Shown here one piece after another: positions 52,163-63,410 of a DNA stretch of 64,000 bases. The DNA is taken from contig CAWISR010000003.1 of NCBI GenBank assembly GCA_963838845.1, forward strand, positions 868,001-932,000, in the 5' to 3' direction. The stretch is from CAVRXQ01 sp963838845 (GTDB lineage: Bacteria > Actinomycetota > Acidimicrobiia > Acidimicrobiales > Bog-793). Every line of letters begins with the position of its first letter. Position 1 is the stretch's first letter. A model generated the notes under the pieces. That model worked only from the letters and a program-made list of their open reading frames with translations. It had not been told where the DNA came from and ran no database searches. The position numbers and the translations under genes are program-made.

Positions 52163-53758
52163 TCAACGTGCCGCGCCGCGAATGAAGTCCAACGCCCTTT
52201 CCGCGATCATCACGGTCGGTGCATGTGTATGCCCGCGGATGATCCGTGGCATGACCGACGCGTCGACGACGCGCAATGCGTCGACTCCGCGCACCTTGAG
52301 CTGCGGATCGACGACGGACAACGGATCGTTACCCATCCGGCACGTTCCGACGGGGTGGTAGAGGGTCTGGGAGTAGCCACGAATTGAGGCATCGATGAGT
52401 GCCTGTTCGTCCGGGATTTGGGTCGCGTCCGGAACGACGATCGGACCGAGCTCTCCGGGATTGGGCCAGCGTTTGAGGATCTCGAGGCAGCGCCGCACTC
52501 CGATGACGAGCACCGCGAGGTCTTCTCCGTCGGGGTCAGAAAGGTAGGCAGGGTCGATGGTGGGAGCGTCAGTGACGCGCCGCGATACGGCACGAACCCG
52601 TCCTCGGCTCTGGGGCTGCAACAACACGGCGGCCAGCGAGACGCCCGGTCGACGGTCCTCGACGAGTCCCTCGTTCACGAAGAGCGCCGGAACGAAGATC
52701 AGCTCGATGTCCGGAAGTGCGAGGCCCTCCTCACTTTTCACAAAGCCGTACCCCTCTGCGATGTTCGAAGTGAGCGGCCCCGTTCGAGAAACGGTGTAGC
52801 GCAGCAAAGAACCCGGCGCGTCGGCGCGTGCGAGCGACGAGCGCGATGTCGTCAACGCGGCCACGCCGGAGGTGAGATGGTCGGCGAGGTTCTCACCGAC
52901 CTCTTCGATGATCGCGACCGGCGAGAGCCCGAGACGCTCGAGCTCTCGGACCGGACCGATGCCCGAGCAGACGAGGAGCTGCGGGCTCTTGATCGCACCG
53001 GCGCAGACGATGACCTCTCTCCGTGCCCTCGCGGTTCGGGTGCCGCCTCCGTCCTCGTATTCGACGCCGGTGGCGCGTCGGGCGTCGAACACGATGCGCG
53101 TCGCGGTCGCTTCCGTACGGACGCGGAGGTTGTTCCGTCCGAGAGCCGGCTTCAGGTAGGCGTCGTACGAGCTCCAACGGACTCCGTGGCGCTGATTGAC
53201 CGGCGTGAGGGCGACGCCCTCGTCGTGGCCGGAGTTCGGCTCGACCATTTCGGCGATTCCCACGCGATGGGAGGCGTCGAGCCAAGTTCGCGTGAGCGGT
53301 CGAGGATCCCGCGGCTGCGTGACGCGCATCGGGCCGTCACGACCGCAGAGCGCCTCGGCCTGGTCCGCGCCGTCGTAGGACTCGATGCGCCGGTACGTCT
53401 CGAGAACCGACGCGTACGACCACGCCGGTCCGGCGAGTCCAGCCCACGCGTCGTAGTCGGCGGCGAAACCGCGCGCCCAGATCATCGCGTTGATCGCCGA
53501 GGAACCGCCGAGCAGGTGCCCTCGGGGCCAGAAGACGGAGCGCCCGTTCAGCTGCGGCTGCGGAGCAGTGCGGAATGCCCAGTCGAGTTTCGACTGAAAA
53601 AGACGGGGGAACCCGGCGGGGATGCGGACGAGCGGATTGCGGCTGCGCGGACCTGCCTCGAGCAGCAACACGCTCACCGCGCGGTCTTCGCTGAGACGGC
53701 TCGCGACGACGCAACCCGCCGATCCCGCGCCGACGACGACGAAGTCGAATTCGTCCAC
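52163..53758 (-). CDS. GMC-family FAD-dependent oxidoreductase (choline dehydrogenase-like)
   Basis: The 531-residue flavoenzyme starts with DFVVVGAGSAGCVVASRLSE (FAD ADP-binding motif) and has GMC signature 1 RGHLLGGSSAINAMIWARG, signature 2 GAIKSPQLLVCSGIGP, and the C-terminal active-site region LYHPVGTCRMG with the catalytic His, then VVDASVMPRI and HAPTVMIAERA. The family oxidises alcohols such as choline, glucose or long-chain alcohols and passes electrons to quinone or oxygen. The substrate cannot be fixed here. No signal peptide is seen, so it should be cytoplasmic or membrane-associated. It is divergent from the LpdA-like gene. Confidence 0.92.
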   Translation of the reverse strand: MDEFDFVVVGAGSAGCVVASRLSEDRAVSVLLLEAGPRSRNPLVRIPAGFPRLFQSKLDWAFRTAPQPQLNGRSVFWPRGHLLGGSSAINAMIWARGFAADYDAWAGLAGPAWSYASVLETYRRIESYDGADQAEALCGRDGPMRVTQPRDPRPLTRTWLDASHRVGIAEMVEPNSGHDEGVALTPVNQRHGVRWSSYDAYLKPALGRNNLRVRTEATATRIVFDARRATGVEYEDGGGTRTARARREVIVCAGAIKSPQLLVCSGIGPVRELERLGLSPVAIIEEVGENLADHLTSGVAALTTSRSSLARADAPGSLLRYTVSRTGPLTSNIAEGYGFVKSEEGLALPDIELIFVPALFVNEGLVEDRRPGVSLAAVLLQPQSRGRVRAVSRRVTDAPTIDPAYLSDPDGEDLAVLVIGVRRCLEILKRWPNPGELGPIVVPDATQIPDEQALIDASIRGYSQTLYHPVGTCRMGNDPLSVVDPQLKVRGVDALRVVDASVMPRIIRGHTHAPTVMIAERALDFIRGAAR

Positions 53759-53850
53759 CTCTCCCCAATCGCCGCCGGCGACGATAGACGCCGCCGCGGC
53801 GGCCGCCTGGACCGAGCGGCGCCCGAAAGGCGGATTGCTACCCTGCCGAC

Positions 53851-55227
53851 GTGCCCATTCGCTTCGTCGTCATCGGCGGTGGCCCCGCCGGCGTCGAAGC
53901 GGCCTCGACCGCCGCCCGCTTCGGGGCAGAGGTGGTGCTCGTCGAGCGCGACGTGCTCGGCGGTGCCGCGAACCTCTGGGATTGCATCCCGTCGAAGGCG
54001 ATGATCGCGACCGGCGAGGTGCTCTCGGTCGCCCGGCGCTCTTCTGCGCTCGGGCTTTCATTGGGCGACGACCCGCCCGACCTCGAGGTGCTGCGCGAGC
54101 GACTGCGCACGATCTCCGGTCACCTCTCCCGCTCGACCGCCGGTCAGCTGGAGACCCAGGGTGTGCGCATCGTGCAAGGCGTCGCTCGTCTCGTCGGCCC
54201 CCACGACGTCGAGATCAACCCGCACCACGACGGGGGCGCGACAGCGAGCGAGACGCTCTCCGCCGACGCCGTGCTCTTGGCGACCGGTTCGACGCCGCGG
54301 GTCCCCGACTGGGTGGAGGTCGATGGCGAGCGCATCCTCATCACGCGACAGGCCTACCCGCCACCGGTCATCCCCGAGGAGCTCGTCGTCGTCGGATCCG
54401 GGGTGACGGGCGTCGAGTTCGTCCACATGTTCCGATCGCTCGGTTCGCGCGTCACGTTGATCGTCTCTCGCCAGCAGGTTCTGCCGACGAAGGATCCCGA
54501 GGTCGCGGCGGCGCTCGAGAGGGATTTCTTGGAGAGCGGCGTCAACCTCGTGAAGGGGGCGCGCGCCTCGAGCGCGGTCGTGAAAGACGATGCCGTCGTC
54601 GTCGAGTGCCTCGACGGACGGGTGATCCGGGACTCGCACGTTCTGCTCGCGATCGGCTCGGTTCCCTCGACGGGCGGACTCGGGACAGAGGACGCCGGCG
54701 TCGAGCGTGACCCTGCGGGCTACGTGCCGGTGAACCACCACTGCCAGACGAACGTCCCGCACATCTACGCGGCGGGCGACATCTCGGGTCGTCTGCAGCT
54801 CGCGTCGGTCGCGACGATGCAGGGCCGCAAGGTGGCCGAACATGTCGTCGGACTGCACACGCGCGAACATCGCCATCTCGACTACGACAAGGCTGCTTCG
54901 GCCATCTTCACCGAACCAGAGATCGCCGACGTCGGCCTCGCCGAAGCCGACGCCTTCGCGCTCGGGCGCAAGATCCGCGTGACGAAGGTCCCGTTCGCCG
55001 CGAATGCGAAGGCGACGATCTCGGGTGACACGAGGGGGTTCGTGAAGCTCGTCTCCGATCCGCAGACCGGCGTGGTGCTCGGCGGGGCGATCGTCGGCGC
55101 CCATGCCGCAGAGCTCGTCAGCGTGATCGCGCTCGCCGTAACCGCGCGTCTGAGGGTGACCGACCTCGCCGAGACTCTCTTCGTCCATCCGGCGCTCGCG
55201 GAGGCGCTCGCCGCGGCCGCGGAATAA
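53851..55227 (+). CDS. LpdA-like NAD(P)H-quinone/disulfide oxidoreductase family flavoprotein
   Basis: The 458-residue protein has the FAD motif IGGGPAGVEAAST, the NAD motif VVGSGVTGVEFVHMF, and IYAAGDISGRLQLASVA near the C-terminal FAD site. The redox region reads GGAANLWDCIPSKAMIA: the first cysteine of the CxxxxC pair is replaced by Asn, so a lipoamide-dehydrogenase-type disulfide cannot form. This matches mycobacterial LpdA (Rv3303c), an NAD(P)H:quinone reductase family. HPALAE keeps the C-terminal His and Glu. The start at 53851 is a GTG. Electron acceptor (quinone or soluble disulfide) is not certain. The gene ends 23 bases before the convergent nfo gene. Confidence 0.87.
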   Translation: MPIRFVVIGGGPAGVEAASTAARFGAEVVLVERDVLGGAANLWDCIPSKAMIATGEVLSVARRSSALGLSLGDDPPDLEVLRERLRTISGHLSRSTAGQLETQGVRIVQGVARLVGPHDVEINPHHDGGATASETLSADAVLLATGSTPRVPDWVEVDGERILITRQAYPPPVIPEELVVVGSGVTGVEFVHMFRSLGSRVTLIVSRQQVLPTKDPEVAAALERDFLESGVNLVKGARASSAVVKDDAVVVECLDGRVIRDSHVLLAIGSVPSTGGLGTEDAGVERDPAGYVPVNHHCQTNVPHIYAAGDISGRLQLASVATMQGRKVAEHVVGLHTREHRHLDYDKAASAIFTEPEIADVGLAEADAFALGRKIRVTKVPFAANAKATISGDTRGFVKLVSDPQTGVVLGGAIVGAHAAELVSVIALAVTARLRVTDLAETLFVHPALAEALAAAAE

Positions 55228-55250
55228 GCGAACCGAGCCTTCGGCCTTTT

Positions 55251-56135
55251 CTACGCGCCGCGTCGGCGCTTGCGGCCTGCGGCGTAGGCCCGTTTCGCGT
55301 CGTCGACGTCTTCGCGGCGCGGTCCATGGCCGCTACCGGGGACCTCGAGCACGGCCGGAACGTCATCGAGCGCGTCGTTGCTAAGGAGCCATCCGAGCGC
55401 GACCTTCCCAATCTTGCCTTCGCCGAGGTTCTCGTGGCGATCGCGGTTTGCACCGAAAGGGACCTTCGAGTCGTTCAGGTGGATGCAACGCAACCGGTCG
55501 AGTCCGAGAACCTCGTCGAACCGGTCGACGGTCGAGTCGGCGTCGTGGCGATCTCCGAAAGAGACGCCCGACGCGAACAAGTGCTGGGTATCGAGACAGA
55601 ACCCGATGCGGGCGTCGTCCTTCGCGGCCTCGAGTATCCGTGCGAGCTCTTCAAAGCTGCGCCCGATCGTGCCACCCGCTCCCGCCGTGTTCTCGAGCAG
55701 CAGGGGAGCAAGCGGCTGCGAGCTCGAGGCCGACGCTTCCTCGCACACCTCGACGAGAAGCGCGGCCACCGGCGCGATCGCCTTGTCGATCCCGGCGCCT
55801 CGATGGCTCCCAGCGTGGAGGACGACTCCGGCGGAGCCGATCTCGGAGGCGGCCACCAGGTTTTCGACGAGGGCGCGATGTGAGCGCCGAACGAGCTCCT
55901 CGTCGGTCGCGGCGAGATTGATGAGGTAGCTCGCGTGGCAGAAGGTCGCTCGGATCATCTCGTCATCCGCCTGGGCGACGCGGAATTCTGCGAGGGCTTC
56001 TTTCGAGTGGGAGTGGCTCTTCCACATGCGCGGGCTCTGGGTGAAGACCTGGATCACGTCGGCGTCGCGCTCGTGGCCCCGCGCGAGCGCCTTGAGCAGG
56101 CCACCCGATGAGCTGACGTGGGCGCCGATGAGCAC
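55251..56135 (-). CDS. nfo: Endonuclease IV (AP endonuclease)
   Basis: The 294-residue enzyme cuts DNA at abasic sites in base-excision repair, using three zinc ions. Motifs: LIGAHVSSSGGLLKAL at the start, LVVHPG-equivalent GVVLHAGSHRG, LLLENTAGAGGTIG, IGFCLDTQHLFASG, and IHLNDSKVPFGANRDRHENLGEGKIG with the metal-binding His and Asp residues. Length is within the family range (about 280-300). A GTG at 56135 gives a start 39 bases from the divergent miaB gene. The longer minus-strand frame that continues across miaB to 57590 is a shadow. The first residue could also be a codon a few positions upstream (VSFVL). Confidence 0.93.
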   Translation of the reverse strand: MLIGAHVSSSGGLLKALARGHERDADVIQVFTQSPRMWKSHSHSKEALAEFRVAQADDEMIRATFCHASYLINLAATDEELVRRSHRALVENLVAASEIGSAGVVLHAGSHRGAGIDKAIAPVAALLVEVCEEASASSSQPLAPLLLENTAGAGGTIGRSFEELARILEAAKDDARIGFCLDTQHLFASGVSFGDRHDADSTVDRFDEVLGLDRLRCIHLNDSKVPFGANRDRHENLGEGKIGKVALGWLLSNDALDDVPAVLEVPGSGHGPRREDVDDAKRAYAAGRKRRRGA

Positions 56136-56174
56136 GAAAGAGACGGTACGCGGCGACGCGTAGCGTGGGCGGAC

Positions 56175-57648
56175 GTGGCACGAAAATTCGTCGTCCAGAC
56201 CTTCGGCTGCCAGATGAACGAGCACGACTCGGAGCGGATCGCGTCCGATCTCGTCGCCGCCGGCCTCGATCGCACCGACGACGTCGCCGACGCCGACGTT
56301 GTCGTGTTGAACACCTGCTGCATCCGGGAGGCCGCCGAGACGAAGCTCTACGGCCACCTCGGCCACCTGAAGTCGATCGCCGATCGCCGACCGGGCATGC
56401 AGATAGCGGTCGCCGGCTGCCTCGCGCAGCGTGTCGGTGCTGACATCTTGGCGCGCGCCCCGCACGTCGACGCGATTTTCGGGACCCACAACGTCGGTCG
56501 CGCGACGTATCTGCTGGACCAGGCGAGGCGGACCGGTTCGCCCGTTGTCGAGATCCTCGAAGTGCCTTCCGACGATGGCGAGGCGTTCCCGTCCGCGCAG
56601 GCGATCCGTCCCGAGCTCTCGCACGCGGCTTGGGTGACGATCCAGGTCGGATGTGATAACTCCTGCGCGTTCTGCATCGTGCCGACGGTGCGCGGCAAGG
56701 AACAGAGCCGCCCCTTCGGAGATCTCGTCTCCGAGGTACGCGTGCTCGCCGAACAGGGGACCTCCGAGGTCACCCTGCTCGGCCAGAACGTCAATTCCTA
56801 CGGCCGCGACCTGACGCTCGCCGCACGGCGCGGCGAGCTCGATCCCGCCCGCAGCGAGCGACTCGTTGGCGGGGCATGGGTCGGCCGAGCCGAGGGACGC
56901 GCCGAGCCGCTTTTTGCGGACCTCCTCCGTGCGATCGGCGCGATCGAGGGCATCCGCCGGATCCGTTTCACGAGCCCGCACCCAAAGGACCTCCGCCCCG
57001 AGACGATCGCCGCGATCGCCGAGACCGACGCCGTCTGCGAGCAGCTCCACCTTCCGCTGCAGTCCGGGAGCGACCGGGTGCTCGCGGCGATGCGCCGCGG
57101 GTACACCGCCGAGCGGTACCTGCGGCGGCTCGCGATGGCACGGGCCGCGATCGACGACCTCGCGGTGACGACCGACGTGATCGTCGGCTTCCCGGGCGAG
57201 ACCGAGGCGGACTTTGCAGAGACGCTGGCGCTCGTCGCCGAGGCCGGCTACGACGGTGCTTTCACCTTCATCTTCTCGCCACGTCCCGGCACGCGGGCGG
57301 CGGGGATGACCGACAGGTTCGTCCCGCCAGAGGTCATCGCCGACCGCTTCGCCCGCCTGAAAGACGTCGTCGACCGCTCGGCGGGCCGGCGTCACACGGC
57401 GCGCATCGGTCGTGTCGAGGAGGTCGTCGTCGAGGGCGCGTCGAAAAAGGATGCTGCGGTCGTCGCGGCGCGGCACGCGACAGGGCAAGCTCGTCCACTT
57501 CCACCCCGGCGCGTCGGCGTTGGCGCCGGGGACGTACGCGATGGTCACGATCACCGACGCCGGCGGCCACCACCTCTTCGGCGAGCTCATCGGCGCCAGG
57601 GCTCCTGAGCGCGTGCCGCGGCGGAGGATCCCGGTCAGCGCCGCCTGA
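56175..57648 (+). CDS. miaB: tRNA-2-methylthio-N6-dimethylallyladenosine synthase, with an apparent +1 frameshift near the C-terminus
   Basis: MiaB adds a methylthio group to the i6A37 base of tRNAs. The N-terminal UPF0004 domain has its three cluster cysteines (QTFGCQMNEHD, VLNTCCIREAAE, VAGCLAQR), the radical-SAM domain has CDNSCAFCIVP and the C-terminal part should be a TRAM domain. The long frame loses homology after EGASKKDAAVVA (near 57465). The TRAM domain continues in the next frame (RQGKLVHFHPGASALAPGTYAMVTITDA, ending at 57648). Removing one base within the GCGGCGCGGCACGCG stretch at about 57465-57480 restores it. A sequence error is the simplest explanation for such a conserved gene. 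Start is a GTG at 56175. Confidence 0.88.
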
Positions 57649-57701
57649 GCGGGTGGCCCTCGTCGCCGCTGCGCGTCGTCCCGTTCACCGCTGGCGGATC
57701 A

Positions 57702-57739
57702 ACGCCTGCACGCTGACGCGCCTTGGAACCCGCAGGCGT
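57702..57739. terminator. Inverted repeat between miaB and the convergent methyltransferase gene
   Basis: ACGCCTGC (57702-57709) and GCAGGCGT (57732-57739) are perfect 8-bp arms with a 22-base loop; the right arm touches the stop codon of the minus-strand gene. A weak bidirectional terminator is possible. Confidence 0.35.
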
Positions 57740-58350
57740 CAAGCGATGGCGCGCGCCGCCCATACGACGAGATCGATGACGGGAACGCCGGCATCTCCGT
57801 GTGCACGCGCGAGTCGGCTCACCTCGAGCACCTCGAGTCCCGGAAACGCCCCCTCGAGTCGATCTTCGGAGTAGAGACGGTCCTCCTCGGGAGGACCCGC
57901 TTGTCCGAGGGAATCGCGATGGTGGCCGACGACGAAGAGATGTCCGCCCGGCGCGACGGCCGCAGCGGCGGCTCGCAAGAGGCGGCGACGCTCGTCTGAG
58001 GCGGGGTGGATGTTCGCAAGGACGACGAGATCAAACCGCTCACCGCGTCGGAGGTAGTCCTCAATCTCCGCCTCGACTGCGCCAATCGGCAGGCCTTCGG
58101 CGGCGGAGAGTTCTCGAAGACGAGCGAGGGCAACTTTTGAGAAGTCGACCGCGGTCACGTTCCAGCCGGCGCGGGCGAGCCAGGCGCTGATTCTGCCTTC
58201 GCCCGCGCCGAGATCAACGGCTGTTCCCGGCGCGAGGTCCTTGACTCTCGAGACGAGTTCCGGGTCGGCTTCCGCGACGAAGAGATGCTCGGCGCTTTCG
58301 TAGCGGCGATCCCATTCCGCTCGTCCGACCAACGTGTCCCCCGAGGCCAT
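57739..58350 (-). CDS. SAM-dependent class I methyltransferase (TehB/Tam-like)
   Basis: The 203-residue protein has a Rossmann methyltransferase fold: EWDRRYESAEHLFVAEAD at the start (as in thiopurine/tellurite-type methyltransferases), motif I AVDLGAGEGRISAWLARAGW, then VTAVDFSKVALARL, the acidic motif II, and FDLVVLANIHPASDERRRLLRAAAAAVAPGGHLFVVGHH. The substrate is unknown. The ATG at 58350 gives this start; the frame is open to 58701, but that part overlaps secA on the other strand and is not protein-like. It is divergent from secA. Confidence 0.85.
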   Translation of the reverse strand: MASGDTLVGRAEWDRRYESAEHLFVAEADPELVSRVKDLAPGTAVDLGAGEGRISAWLARAGWNVTAVDFSKVALARLRELSAAEGLPIGAVEAEIEDYLRRGERFDLVVLANIHPASDERRRLLRAAAAAVAPGGHLFVVGHHRDSLGQAGPPEEDRLYSEDRLEGAFPGLEVLEVSRLARAHGDAGVPVIDLVVWAARAIA

Positions 58351-58474
58351 TCCGTCCGCTTCATCCTGCCCCGGCGCAAGAGGGCGTGTGCCGCTCAGCG
58401 GCCGGCGGGTTCTCGCACGCGATCCCAGCTCAGTGGACCGGGCGGGATCAGACCCGAACGTAGACTGACCCGTC

Positions 58475-61189
<2,715 letters not shown>

Positions 61190-61195
61190 CTCGCG

Positions 61196-62359
61196 ATGAG
61201 CGATCCGACGGCTAGCCCGTCGCGCCGCGCGCCCAGCGCCGAGGGCCCGCGTTTCGAAGACGAGCTCACCCAGCTGCAGACCAGACTCGACGCGGCGCGG
61301 GCGTACCTCCGCTACGACGACCTACGTCGCGAGATGGAGCGGCTTGCGAAGGAGGTCGAGTCCCCCGATCTCTGGTCGGATCCCGATCATGCGCGCGAGG
61401 TGACGACGGCGTTCGGTCGCGTGCGCGCCGATGTCGACGCGTTCGACGCGCTGTCGGGGCGACTAGACGAGGCGTCCGGTCTCTATGAGATCGCGGACCA
61501 AGAAGGCGAGGCGGCGCTCGCGTCGGTCGCATCTGATCTCACGGCTTCGATCACCGAGATCGAACGGTCCCTTCGGGCGCTCGAGCTGCAGAGCCTTTTC
61601 TCAGGTGAGCACGACGAGCGCGACGCGGTGTGCGAGATCCACGCCGGCGCGGGTGGCACCGACGCGCAGGACTGGGCCGAGATGATGCTGCGGATGTACG
61701 AGCGTTGGGCGGAACGTCATGGCTTTTCGACCGAGGTCGACGAAGTGACCGAAGGACAAGAAGCCGGAATCCTGTCTACGACCTTCATCGTGCGCGGGCG
61801 CTACGCCTACGGACTGCTCACCGCGGAGCGCGGTGTGCACCGTCTCGTGCGAATGTCACCGTTCGATTCGCAGCACCGTCGCCAGACGAGCTTCGCTTCT
61901 TTGGAAGCGACGCCATTTCTTGACGACGTGTCGGACGAGGTGTCGATCGATGAGAAGGATTTACGCATCGACACCTACCGATCCTCCGGCGCGGGCGGCC
62001 AGCACGTGAACGTGACGGACTCCGCGGTGCGGATCACCCACCTCCCGACCGGGATCGTTGTCGCCGTACAGAACGAGCGGAGTCAGCACCAGAACCGCGC
62101 GAAGGCGATGCAGATCCTCGCCGCGAAGCTCGCCGAGCGGCAACGCGAGGAACGGCGAGCCGAACTATTGGCACTGGCTGGTCCACAGACGAACATCGAG
62201 TGGGGGAATCAGATCCGCTCGTACGTCCTCGCGCCGTATCAGCTCGTAAAAGACCTGCGCACCGACTATGAGACCGGGAACGTCGACGCGGTGTTGGACG
62301 GGGACCTCGACGAGTTCATGTTCGCCTATTTGCGCTGGCGACGGGAGAACGAAGGCTAA
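61196..62359 (+). CDS. prfB: Peptide chain release factor 2
   Basis: RF2 reads UGA and UAA stop codons and releases the finished peptide. The 387-residue protein has the stop-codon-reading SPF tripeptide (VRMSPFDSQHRR) and the peptidyl-hydrolysis GGQ (SSGAGGQHVNVTDSAVR). The usual RF2 autoregulatory frameshift near codon 25 is absent: the frame runs unbroken from ATG 61196. The first 20 residues (SPSRRAPSAEG) are a short, low-complexity extension. It lies between secA (seven bases upstream) and ftsE (235 bases downstream), the order seen in actinobacteria. Confidence 0.96.
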   Translation: MSDPTASPSRRAPSAEGPRFEDELTQLQTRLDAARAYLRYDDLRREMERLAKEVESPDLWSDPDHAREVTTAFGRVRADVDAFDALSGRLDEASGLYEIADQEGEAALASVASDLTASITEIERSLRALELQSLFSGEHDERDAVCEIHAGAGGTDAQDWAEMMLRMYERWAERHGFSTEVDEVTEGQEAGILSTTFIVRGRYAYGLLTAERGVHRLVRMSPFDSQHRRQTSFASLEATPFLDDVSDEVSIDEKDLRIDTYRSSGAGGQHVNVTDSAVRITHLPTGIVVAVQNERSQHQNRAKAMQILAAKLAERQREERRAELLALAGPQTNIEWGNQIRSYVLAPYQLVKDLRTDYETGNVDAVLDGDLDEFMFAYLRWRRENEG

Positions 62360-62594
62360 TAAGTTCGCATGCGACTTTCATAGGCGTTTACAGATAACAG
62401 CGCCATGAATCGCGGTGCTGGTATGGTGGGCCACGATCGCTGCAAGCCGGAAGCGACTAGATGTGCGGCGTTGACGCGCCCGAAACGACGATGCTCTCTG
62501 GTGACGGTGTGAAGACGGCCGATCGGAGCCGAGGGATGAGAATTCCACGGTCTTCGGAGCGGACGAAAGAGTTACGACCAAGGGTTAGTCGCCG

Positions 62595-63407
62595 ATGATC
62601 CGTTTCGAAAACGTCACGAAGTCGTATAAATCAGAGGCTGTCGCGTTGCGGGACATCTCGCTCGACATCGACAAGGGGGAGTTCGTCTTCCTTGTCGGTC
62701 CGTCGGGTTCGGGCAAGACGACCTTCCTCCGATTGCTGTTGCGTGAGGAGGTTCCCGACAGCGGAAAGATCTGGGTCGCGGGCCGAGAGATCGGCGAGCT
62801 TTCGCAGTGGCGCGTCCCGTACCTGCGACGCAATCTCGGATGCGTCTTTCAAGACTTCCGCCTGCTTCCGACAAAGACGGTCTTCGAGAACGTCGCCTTC
62901 GCGCTCGAAGTCATCGGACGGAGCAAGTCGGTGATTCGCTCGCAAGTGGGCACGGTGCTCGAGCTCGTCGGGCTCGGCGAGAAGGGCAAGCGCATGCCCG
63001 ACGAGCTCTCCGGCGGTGAGCAGCAGCGTGTCGCGATCGCCCGCGCGTTCGTCAACCGTCCGCTCGTGCTTCTCGCCGACGAGCCCAGCGGCAACTTGGA
63101 CCCTGCGACGAGCCAGGGGATCATGAAGCTGCTCGACCGCATCAACAAAACGGGCACGACCGTCGTGATGGCGACTCACGACGTGACGATCGTGAACTCG
63201 ATGCGCCGTCGCGTCGTCGAGCTCGAGCACGGCAGCATCGTGCGTGACCAGTCCCGCGGTGTCTACTCCGCGGTCGGCGAGATGCTGACCGGGCCGACAC
63301 AGCGCGTCCCGGCGGTTTCGGTCTTCGGTGAGACCACCTTTGACGCCGATGACGAGGAAGTCTTCGTCGCAGCGCGCGCCGGCGGCCGTTCGCGGCGCAG
63401 GAGATAA
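62595..63407 (+). CDS. ftsE: Cell division ATP-binding protein FtsE
   Basis: FtsE, with FtsX, forms an ABC-type complex at the division site that activates cell wall hydrolases. The 270-residue protein has Walker A GPSGSGKTT, Q-loop CVFQDFRLLP, signature LSGGEQQRVAIARA, Walker B VLLADEPSGNLDP and switch His MATHD. About 40 residues after the ATPase core (from RDQSRGVYSAV on, with an acidic FDADDEEV stretch and a basic RSRRRR end) are extra compared with E. coli FtsE (222 residues). ftsX starts three bases after the stop. The ATG at 62595 is preceded by a weak SD; the 235-base gap upstream may hold its own promoter. Confidence 0.95.
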   Translation: MIRFENVTKSYKSEAVALRDISLDIDKGEFVFLVGPSGSGKTTFLRLLLREEVPDSGKIWVAGREIGELSQWRVPYLRRNLGCVFQDFRLLPTKTVFENVAFALEVIGRSKSVIRSQVGTVLELVGLGEKGKRMPDELSGGEQQRVAIARAFVNRPLVLLADEPSGNLDPATSQGIMKLLDRINKTGTTVVMATHDVTIVNSMRRRVVELEHGSIVRDQSRGVYSAVGEMLTGPTQRVPAVSVFGETTFDADDEEVFVAARAGGRSRRRR

Positions 63408-63410
63408 GGC

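Noticed and set aside
54058..55188. 376-residue minus-strand frame opposite the LpdA-like gene
   Set aside because: Codon-position shadow of a clear flavoprotein gene; strongly biased His/Arg/Asp composition.
56136..57590. Minus-strand open frame continuous with nfo across miaB
   Set aside because: It is the antisense shadow of miaB in GC-rich DNA; the endonuclease IV domain starts only at about 56135.
61196..61290. Programmed frameshift in prfB
   Set aside because: The frame is unbroken from the ATG with no in-frame UGA; many bacteria lack this control.
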